NCBI RefSeq assembly: GCF_950023065.1
Contig: NC_088678.1
Location: forward strand, 14,560,580-14,624,579
Length of the DNA stretch: 64,000 nucleotides
Direction of reading: 5' to 3'
Source of the DNA: Planococcus citri
Taxonomy: Eukaryota > Arthropoda > Insecta > Hemiptera > Pseudococcidae
Part shown: positions 59,201-64,000 of the stretch, one piece after another
Layout of the letters: each line of letters begins with the position of its first letter
Position numbering within the stretch: the stretch's first letter is position 1
Notes under the pieces: model-generated
What the model was told of the DNA's origin: nothing
Databases searched by the model: none
What the model saw: the letters and a program-made list of their open reading frames with translations, nothing else
Translations under genes and position numbers: made by a program

Positions 59201-62018
59201 ACATAAAGGATGTTAGCCTAAATACCCAATTTGGCATAAGGGTACGCGTTGATTTGTATGCAATTTATACATGATACCACCTCCATACAGGTTTGGTTCT
59301 AGGGATTGAATTTGTTCATTTTCCCATGGTTAACAATGTTTAGTTAAAAAACTGAATTGCACCATTTGGGGAATCCCTGATCAGGCCCTCTTTTTTAGGC
59401 GACCTTCCAAGACAAAAATTCATGTCTGGACTGGAGCTGTGGACTAATTTAACAACTCAATTCAAATAGTAAGTAAATTTTCATCAAATTTTGAAAAAAA
59501 AAACACTTACTTCAATGAACTTGAATGAGTAAAAAAAACTAATTTTGAAATTCCAAAACTAAAATATTTGATTTGAATTGGTTTTGGTCCCAATTTTGGG
59601 TTGAGGGTAACATTAGATTTGAGTAGTATTTCAGTTTGCGTTTTGCCAAAGTACATATGATGGGTTCTGTAAGGTTTAATTATGGGTTGTAATACCTAGT
59701 TTGAATCTGGTTTCATAGTGGTTTCATGGTTGTCATGTTTTGTGAGTCTATTGATGACTGCAGAGAGAAGTGCAAAAGAACCAAAGTTCCAAATCACAGT
59801 TTTAAGGTTCTATGTATTAGCAATTCATTGGGTGATTCAAATTGCAAAAACTCTGGTGCCATGTAGTAAATGATGTAAATGTCCCACCACCTGAGTTCCT
59901 TACTCTTCCTTACACAGCCAGCTCCTCAAAAATTGTCATTTCTAATCAGATTCCTCTCAGGAAGCGAACATAAAAAAATCATTTTGATTTGATCAATATA
60001 TTTTTTTAAACCCGCAATGGTGTTCAATTTTGAAAAAAGTGACAGAAATCAATTCTCACAATACCTACTGGAAAATGGGTACATATAATAGATAGAAATT
60101 TCCAAATGCCTCAGAAATCAGAATTGTAATCTTTTTTTTCAATGCATCAGAAATGACAACTTTTTTTTTGAAATTTTTGTGAAGTAGGTATACTTGAATA
60201 AGCTAAAGTAAGCTCATGCTCATGTTTATCTTTCGCTCAAAAGTCAAAATCAAAAAAAATCTGAAGCAATGATTTGTTTCTAAAAAAAGTCATAATTTCT
60301 GGTCTCAATGAAGAGGAAAAATCTTGAGAATTTGGATGAACCATTTCTACCAAATTTTACACTTTTTTGAAAACAGGCTCATGGCTCATTTATATTTTGC
60401 TACTTTTTGGGAAATTTAAGATTTTTGCAATATTGAAAGATACCTAAGGTTATGTATTAATTGATTGAAATGATTTTTTTTAAATATTAATATTCTGCCA
60501 AATAGGCAACTTTTTCATGAGAGTGGAGTTCACAAAGCTCAATTTTGCCATTTTTGATCCATCTTACAATTAATGACCAAGGTAACTCAGAATGCATCTT
60601 CTGGCCTGATGATTGCTGAGTCTGGGTCAGTCTTTTATTCTCATTCCTTTATACCTAATTGGTCCATGTGTTGAAACATCACTCCTGGAATCAGCTGTTT
60701 TGAATTTCGAGGAGCAAACCAGACTACCTAGTTGTCCAAACTTTTCCAGGACCTATTGAGCTTTCCTACTGCTGTTTTCACAGTTCTGGCTGCCAACTGT
60801 CTCTCTTCTACTTAATTTCGGTTTCTCAGCCACCCACCTCAGCTTCTGTTGGACACCATGAAGCATATAAAATGTGAAATCCTGCACTGTCTGTATTCCA
60901 TCCACATCTGTGATCCCCAGCAGATTATCATTCTTAGACTAATTTTTGAGACCTGATATGGCAGTAGCTCCCTCTACTCTCATATTCAGTATAACTAGTA
61001 GATACCTAGTTGGGATACTACATACTTACAATTATTTAAAAGTTTGCAGCATTATTCTATAAGCAACGATACACTAAAATAATTCATGCGAAACACTTTT
61101 AGGTATACATACAAGTTAGCATAAGTAATATATTACATTGAGCTAACCTAGACGTTTTTTTCACTCTGTTACACAGGTTGCCATTAAAGTAATAGAAAAA
61201 CGAAGACTGGATGCAGTAAATCTGCAAAAAGTTTACAGAGAAGTTGATATCATGAAGCAGTTGGATCATCCGCATATCATAAAATTATATCAAGTAAATA
61301 AACATTTGGCCATATTTATATTTTTAGTGCATTGAAATAAGAGCGAAACCGATCACTTTATTAAGATTTATGACCCTCCGAATATAACTTTTTATAGCGC
61401 AACGTGCAAAAAAATTATAAAAAAATTGTCTACTATACATGCGCTCTGTGCTTCTTTCGCCCCTACTTGTTATTCATCTACAAAACAGTTTGTATATAAA
61501 CAAGGTATACAATATTATTAGACAAAAGACGCGCGCTTTTCAGGGTTTATTAAACCTTTGCTCTATACTATACTCGTACACAAAGTTGGTCGCTTAATTA
61601 AACTCAAATAAGAGAGCAAAGTTCAAAAGCCATTTTCAAATAATAACAATGACAAAAATCTTCGACTATCGAAACCAGCATGTACGTTTCTATACTTTTG
61701 TTGTTTGCTGCTGGTTCGGTCGTCGATTCAGTTCGTTTTTCGAGCACACTTATTTCACATTTCACTTGGTCTCAACAATGTCGCTGTCGTGTGCTGTAAC
61801 TCGTCTCTTTTTTGACGGCAATGGCAATACACGTAGGTACGATGCGATTGTTGTACTCGTATTTTCTCCTTCTCTCCTCTCTTGCTGCTGCTCGCTCTTT
61901 TTGGCATGCAAATAACATCGTGTTAATGCCCGATTTTTTCGTTTTGTTTTTCAGGTAATGGAGTCCAATGACATGATATTTATCGTTTCTGAATATGCTA
62001 GTCAAGGAGAAATATTCG
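34763..62018 (+). CDS. SIK: Salt-inducible kinase (SIK2/SIK3-like), first three coding exons, 3' part beyond window
   Basis: Exons 34763-34876, 61177-61293 and 61955-62018 join in phases 0, 0 and 1 at GT-AG sites (third donor GTACGA), giving 98 aa of N-terminus. The glycine loop IGKGNFAEVKLA is at residues 19-30, VAIK with catalytic Lys42 at 39-42, the alpha-C glutamate in YREVDIM (Glu60), HPHIIKLYQ at 69-77, and the hinge VSEYASQGEIF at 88-98 with a small gatekeeper, Ser89. The words RITKTE and LDAVNL match SIK2-type and SYASQGEIF-type endings match insect SIKs. The short lead before the kinase domain (about 11 residues) fits SIK2 better than vertebrate SIK3. SIKs are AMPK-related Ser/Thr kinases activated by LKB1; they phosphorylate CRTC coactivators and class IIa HDACs in cAMP, feeding and metabolic signalling. 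The catalytic loop, T-loop, UBA and C-terminal parts lie to the right of the window. Confidence 0.92.
34909..34938 (+). repeat. 15-bp direct duplication just after the SIK exon 1 donor
   Basis: GTATATATCGTTTCC is present twice in tandem, followed by a partial GTATA. It is intronic, and no function is evident. Confidence 0.8.
34939..35989. other. Start of SIK intron 1, single-copy DNA
   Basis: No coding signal was found beyond the donor at 34877. A 23-bp direct repeat (around TTCGAATTATGTAATATTTAA) occurs at about 35918 and 35937. Confidence 0.4.
35990..36820 (+). repeat. Degenerate GGCAATTTT / GCGAGACTTTT minisatellite, second locus
   Basis: Units like GGCAATTTTNNGAAAAAAGCGAGACTTTT follow each other every 35-45 bp. 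The block ends in repeated AAAAAGTAACCAAAGG (36770-36830). Orientation is the same as at the other two loci. Short ORFs seen in it are translations of the repeat. Confidence 0.65.
36930..37070. repeat. GC-rich repeat fragment with CCTCGCTTCGCTCC
   Basis: ACTCGCACCCTCGCTTCGCT..GTGTTTGGGGCGACTCCGTC, then CCCGACTCTC, resembles the CGAGCGAAGCGAGG family in inverted orientation. It is much more GC-rich than its surroundings. Confidence 0.4.
37081..37560 (+). repeat. Three-unit tandem repeat, 148-169 bp
   Basis: Units begin GACCCTGGAA (37081), GACCCGGGAA (37229) and GACCCTGAAG (37398). Each contains GGTCAAATAGGGTTGGAANG, TTGAAAC, GGTACATCCTCCCATTGTAC and GAAAATTTGGACCC. The first two are about 90% alike by eye; the third is more diverged. 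Confidence 0.8.
37561..38179. other. Non-coding DNA in SIK intron 1
   Basis: Further GACCCTT/TGACC-type words suggest decayed continuation of the tandem repeat. No frames are of interest. Confidence 0.35.
38180..38930 (-). mobile_element. LINE remnant, reverse transcriptase core
   Basis: Minus-strand reading in changing frames shows SISDAIYELVNH (about 38600), a FDRIRHNILVAKLEHYGIQG-like stretch (about 38500), VNDFPHCTKNK and the catalytic box QFADD (about 38270). These are the order and words of a jockey/CR1-grade non-LTR reverse transcriptase. The frame is broken at least three times. Confidence 0.7.
39600..41560. other. Single-copy island inside SIK intron 1
   Basis: Few repeat words, a higher CG content, and palindromic stretches such as CACGACGTGGGCC near 41418. 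Short ORFs have no domains. It may be regulatory, but nothing specific is recognised. Confidence 0.4.
42650..43273 (-). mobile_element. LINE 3' end with ATTC-type tail
   Basis: The minus frame holds a jockey/I-like ORF2 C-terminus (SRREEVVLTRL, stop, IGHTADKQ, then CDPCGRPITIIHLINHC) with one in-frame stop. The 3' UTR contains GATGCTGAAGCATCC (a small hairpin) and ends at a short (ATTC)n run near 42640. It is inserted in the minisatellite. Confidence 0.75.
44260..44400 (-). mobile_element. LINE or SINE 3' tail ending in (ATG)n
   Basis: Minus strand: GGCCAAGATGTCGGACATCA, then TAAAATAAAACTTTT and (GATGAT)n at 44262-44288. The hairpin GATGTCGGACATC plus microsatellite tail parallels the neighbouring LINE tail. 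Only about 140 bp is present, so the family is uncertain. Confidence 0.5.
45041..46000. repeat. Non-coding repeat region with four TGTCCTTCGRCTTG copies
   Basis: TGTCCTTCGACTTGGC at 45399, TGTCCTTCGGCTTGCC at 45783, TGTCCTTCGGCTTGTCC at 45939 and TGTCCTTCGACTTGGCC at 45966 are on the same strand. An A/T-rich lead with T17 lies near 45285. No gene was found. Confidence 0.5.
46017..46275. repeat. Tandem repeat, 119-122 bp period
   Basis: GACATATTACACGAT starts at 46018 and 46137, and a third partial copy (GACATATTACACATCGAT) is at 46259. Units share AAGCAAAATTTGACATTTT, CCTCCCCAC, CCTCTAC and TCCAGATTCGAA. Confidence 0.75.
46276..46540. repeat. End module of the third minisatellite locus
   Basis: Ends in GAAAAGTAACCGAGTACGAG (about 46482), the same closing phrase as near 14783. 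Before it comes a G-rich stretch GGGGGGCCGGGGTCC. Confidence 0.4.
46541..49130. other. Single-copy island inside SIK intron 1
   Basis: CG-containing unique sequence with several TACGTA/TAGGTAC words and no element ends. ORFs of about 65-84 codons on both strands have no domains. Confidence 0.4.
49131..50560. other. Non-coding, includes inverted CGAGCGAAGCGAGG repeat units
   Basis: From about 49985 to 50330 there are two or three inverted units of the family at 20040 (TTTGCCCTCGCTTCGCTCGG; TTTTATGCCTCTCGAAGTAT). The remainder is AT-rich without recognisable content. Confidence 0.45.
50561..51129. other. Non-coding DNA
   Basis: AT-rich with GAATTCTCCAGAATTTTCGA-type words of the dispersed TCCAG family. 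A G-rich run lies just left of the inverted repeat. Confidence 0.4.
51130..52262. mobile_element. 117-bp inverted repeats enclosing a BEL/Pao integrase fragment
   Basis: 51130-51246 and 52146-52262 are inverted copies of 117 bp (TTGTATTATTAGCAAATCTG at the outer ends), about 95% alike. G-rich runs lie just outside on both sides. The inside is the 3' part of an LTR-retrotransposon pol gene. Inverted arms are unexpected, because LTRs are direct. Two oppositely oriented partial copies, a rearranged element, or a TIR element that took up pol sequence are all possible. Confidence 0.65.
51408..52140 (-). pseudogene. BEL/Pao-like integrase, 3' portion
   Basis: Reading leftward on the minus strand, an integrase core piece with PKKIISDNAAQF (second catalytic Asp) lies near 52120. 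After a frame break comes WKFIPENAPWMGGVYER (catalytic Glu region), then an open frame of 173 codons (51929-51408) with LNSRLLAYVSGD and the DUF5641-type C-terminal domain (GEPVLIEEDVLRGKWRSG, MRPIKKLYPLE). The first catalytic Asp, RNase H, RT and gag are absent. The stop at 51408 is the natural end of such proteins. It is a truncated, frameshifted copy of an insect retrotransposon gene. Confidence 0.8.
52300..53350. other. Non-coding DNA with duplicated TTTTGTAAAATTTTTGC phrases
   Basis: Two related segments (about 52960-53010 and 53100-53165: GGTCAAAATTCTGAAATTTT, TGTAAAATTTTCGCCCTTGC) form a loose direct repeat. A C10 run is at about 53208. No gene was found. Confidence 0.4.
54126..54407 (-). 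CDS. Unrecognised ORF, possible terminal exon
   Basis: A 93-codon minus-strand frame ends with a normal stop at 54126. Its composition is even (acidic, Leu/Asn-rich; NDQLEEDFAQLKFLLQNLNP), unlike the Lys/Phe runs of chance ORFs. A possible acceptor TTGATTCAG lies just before its second codon (about 54402), so it may be a last exon of a gene on the minus strand inside the SIK intron. I recognise no domain, and no upstream exon could be paired with it. A chance ORF is not excluded. Confidence 0.3.
   Translation of the reverse strand: MIQQLKTNKDSGALKFYTLDKNQCVSNDQLEEDFAQLKFLLQNLNPHMVSFNYSQIAGMSLILQRGACSRILYTRNLGNDSPKDIVINLMEVL
54495..54713 (+). CDS. Unrecognised ORF, possible small gene or exon
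   Basis: 72 codons, diverging from the previous ORF with a gap of 87 bases. Composition is protein-like (QLDVLLGQGDDFSIQTIAED), with no membrane segment and no family I know. A polypyrimidine AG (TTTATTTCCAG, about 54450) lies upstream, but an in-frame TGA separates it from the ATG, so simple splicing there does not extend the frame. Confidence 0.25.
   Translation: MLQLYIANHLMHFVKVYNIQLDVLLGQGDDFSIQTIAEDGSPTTSICPLANISRLKKIHIKGKQMQSKLQLY
57560..58110. repeat. Imperfect foldback centred near 57848
   Basis: ATCAAAAAGCTAAAACTGGT, GAGCATCTATAG and GAGCTCAGGGT (57710-57772) reappear inverted as ACCCTGAGTTCAG, CTATAGGTGCTCAACCAGTT and AGCTTTTTGATAC (57940-58000). The two flank a centre GAGCTAACATGTATGATG. 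Arms of about 250 bp are diverged, and each probably derives from the same SINE body. Confidence 0.6.
58108..58190 (-). repeat. tRNA-derived SINE head, minus strand
   Basis: On the minus strand, an A box TGGCGTAGTGG (complement of 58165-58175) and a B box GGTTCAAATCC (58121-58131) are separated by 33 bases. The interior CGGCTTTCTGAACAAGAGGTCGTG resembles a tRNA-like anticodon/variable region. The SINE body continues leftward into the foldback. Confidence 0.65.
58389..58890. mobile_element. hAT-type MITE, 502 bp, with 8-bp target duplication
   Basis: The ends TAGTGATGGAATATTATCGA (58389) and, as complement, TAGTGGTGGGATATTATTGA (ending 58890) are terminal inverted repeats. Flanking octamers GAAATTTC and CAAATTTC match at seven of eight. 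It is rich in ATCGATAT and non-coding. Confidence 0.85.
59136..61060. other. Non-coding DNA, end of SIK intron 1
   Basis: AT-rich to about 60560. The stretch 60580-60980 is less AT-rich and its minus-strand translation has coding-like words (RQLAARTVKTAVGKLNRSW) broken by stops, so it may be a decayed mobile-element or gene remnant that I cannot name. Confidence 0.35.
61177..61293 (+). CDS. SIK: SIK coding exon 2
   Basis: 39 codons, phase 0 on both sides, acceptor TTACACAG and donor GTAAAT. Encodes VAIK with the catalytic lysine, the alpha-C helix with its glutamate, and HPHIIKLYQ. Listed separately because the kinase gene spans most of the window and this exon fixes its reading. Confidence 0.92.
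61955..62018 (+). CDS. SIK: SIK coding exon 3
   Basis: Begins VMESNDMIF after acceptor TTTTTCAG and ends in GEIF plus one base (phase 1) at donor GTACGA. Family members continue with Asp at this point (GEIFD), consistent with the phase. Intron 2 before it is 661 bp. Confidence 0.9.
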
Positions 62019-62640
62019 GTACGAAACCTTCACTTTGATCTATTATGTATAGGTGGTTGCGTTATTACAGAATAGGTTATATAGAGATAGGTGTACGGTA
62101 TACACTGTACATACACATTGTACACTACATACGTCTGTCGTCGAAAAGCTTCATGATGGACATTTTTGTGCCAGCGTAGGCGAACGTGTAATGATAGGGT
62201 TTCTCCAAGGGTAGGAATTATTTCAAATGGTTTCTCCAAGGGTAGGAATTATTTCAAATGGAATACAATAAGATGTAGGCGTAGGTGTACAAGTGCAGGG
62301 CAGATTGGTAATGCAATATGGGTATGCAAATGATAGCTGGAATCGAACATATAGATTTTTTAAAAAGCTCGCGAACTATGTATTAAACGTATCAAGTTGA
62401 TGTAGGTTTTTGACGTTGGGCATAATGAAATGTCGAGTATTTTCAGGAAGATGGATCAAGGATTTAAGTCAAGGACTTGAATATTACATTCTTCACAAAA
62501 CACGATGCAAAAAATTCAACTTTTATGAAGAATTAGCAACATTTAAATAATTTTATTGGGAACATCTAATTAAAAAAGTTGAAAAAAAGAGGAATTAGGT
62601 ACCTAATTCATTCTTCACTAATTTGATGGATGAATGATAG
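62019..62640 (+). other. SIK intron 3, start
   Basis: Contains a perfect 31-bp tandem duplication (GGTTTCTCCAAGGGTAGGAA) at 62198 and 62229. Otherwise it is single-copy and non-coding. Confidence 0.6.
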
Positions 62641-64000
62641 AAAAATGATGAATGCAATTCAGGGTGTTTTTCGATCATTAATCCTTAACAAAGGGAAGTA
62701 CCCCAATCGGCACGACGATCTTTGAACCAGAACCAGACAAATGGGAATTGGTAAAGGACCTCAAAATGCACAAGCAGCCAAAATTTCAGAAGCTGAAATT
62801 CAATTTTTAAAATTTTTGACGAATTTTTGAAAATTCAAAGTACTCTAGGTATCAAAAATAAGAAAAATTAAAATCTTACCAAATTGACCTGGAAAGCTGA
62901 AAATTGGTTCTTACCAAAATGGCCGCCATTTTTTGAGTATGGACACTTTTTTTCTTAGTACGAGAGCTAGAAATATTCCTTAGGACTCTCCCTTTAAGAA
63001 AAAAGTTGTCCCCGGGATCGTCGGGGAGGGGGGGTGCAATAGATCCTTAAGCGAAGTCCCCGACTATGTTGTTCAACATTCAGAATATTTCAAGTGCAAA
63101 GTGTTCTATTACATAATAGGTATCTACTAAATTATACCGAGTCCGGAATTTGGCTCAATTTTTTTGAGTTTACTCTTTTTAATCACCTGCTTCCCCCTCC
63201 TCAACACATCACGCTGAAGCGCCTACGTTTTCAAAACTCGTGGGCCCTCTCCCCCCTCCCCTTCACTCCTTTTAAATGGGTGAAGGGAAAGGGAGGTATC
63301 GAAGCGGACCCAAAAATTTATAAATCGAGCAGAGGGGAATCGATAGAGGAACCAAAATGTCCACCCAAAAGTCAAAATTTCAGGTGCTGAAATTGGTTTT
63401 TCAATTTTTGGTAAATTTTTGAAAATTCAAATTTGGATCGACAAATGGGAAAAAATCAAAATCTTACCAAATTGGTCTAAAACGCTGAAATTTGATTTGT
63501 AGCCTATTTTTGACCTCCCAAGTTGATTGGCAATGGTTTCGAATCGTTCTGGAGCCTCCAGCGGATTTTTGGATTCTCCAGTTTTTGAAAAAACGCTGTA
63601 AATATGATGAAAATGAAATCCAGCTCTCATAAACTTGGAATTAGTATGTTTCTTTGAGACTCATTCAATCGATTTAGGCAGGCACCTATTTTCAAAATAT
63701 TTTTGTACTGGTTCAAATCTGAAATTTTCTCCAGTGATTAAGTGGAATTTTTGAAGAAAAAAAAATGAAAACATCAAAATCCACTGGAAACTTCAGAATG
63801 TTTCAAAACCAACAACAAGTGACTCGAGAGGTAGGGTACAAACCAAATTTCAGCTTCCTTTCTGAAAGCGTTTGAGAACGATATATTTTTTTCAAAAATG
63901 ATCACTGGAAAATTTGAACAGGCACAAAAAGATTTCAAAAATAAGCTCTTAAATCGATCGAAAGAGCCATAAAGATGGTAAAAATCCAAGGAAATGGACA
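62641..64000 (+). repeat. Dispersed TGGAGCCTCCAG repeat family, third copy
   Basis: Block 62983-63065 (TCCTTAGGACTCTCCCTTTAA, GTTGTCCCCGGGATCGTCGG, CAATAGATCCTTAAGCGAAG) is the counterpart of 2541-2620 (inverted) and about 3340-3390 (direct). It is followed by GGAGCCTCCAGCGGATTTTTGG (about 63550) and related words to the window end. No SIK exon 4 was recognised here. Confidence 0.6.

Overview
The window looks like an insect nuclear genome. It is AT-rich, its genes have GT-AG introns, and more than half of it is non-LTR retrotransposons, inverted-repeat DNA elements, tRNA-derived SINEs and diverged tandem repeats. The k-mers TAGGTAC and TACGAGTA recur throughout. Together with insect-like forms of both host genes this suggests a hemipteran, perhaps a mealybug or scale insect; that placement is inference.

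Host genes. Positions 254-1133 (+) hold a complete three-exon reading frame (233 aa) of a ninjurin-like membrane protein. The first three coding exons of a salt-inducible kinase (SIK, AMPK-related Ser/Thr kinase) lie on + at 34763-34876, 61177-61293 and 61955-62018. All exons are in phase, and the rest of the gene lies beyond the right edge. The first SIK intron is 26.3 kb and holds most of the mobile DNA. A possible short 5' exon with a good start context and a splice donor lies at 18195-18217. Two unrecognised ORFs lie at 54126-54407 (-) and 54495-54713 (+).

Mobile DNA. The most striking object is an element of about 3.45 kb at 11121-14578. Two nearly identical arms of about 1.06 kb, inverted and each carrying a 140-bp tandem duplication, flank a single two-exon gene. 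The product carries the acidic-residue order of the FEN1/XPG (PIN-like) nucleases, followed by a tesmin/TSO1-type CXC cysteine cluster. No known transposase is visible in it. At 28760-32830 an old minus-strand LINE can be followed through four nested insertions: a LINE 3' end with a poly(A) tail, two elements with hAT-like 8-bp target duplications, and a small palindromic element. At 56979-59135 a TA-flanked pogo/Tigger-like element contains a SINE, a foldback structure and a hAT-type MITE with an 8-bp target duplication. At 51130-52262 the 3' part of a BEL/Pao integrase gene sits between 117-bp inverted repeats. Other LINE remnants are at 15430-16740, 38180-38930, 42650-43273 and 44260-44400.

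Tandem and dispersed repeats. These include a 45-bp minisatellite (5160-5860), a 76-bp unit rich in the palindrome TTCGCGAA (23560-24200), a degenerate GGCAATTTT/GCGAGACTTTT family at three places, and repeats of about 120-170 bp at 20040, 22640, 37081 and 46017. The stretches 6430-8600, 17380-19520, 33300-34760, 39600-41560, 46540-49100 and 53350-56960 look like single-copy non-coding DNA.
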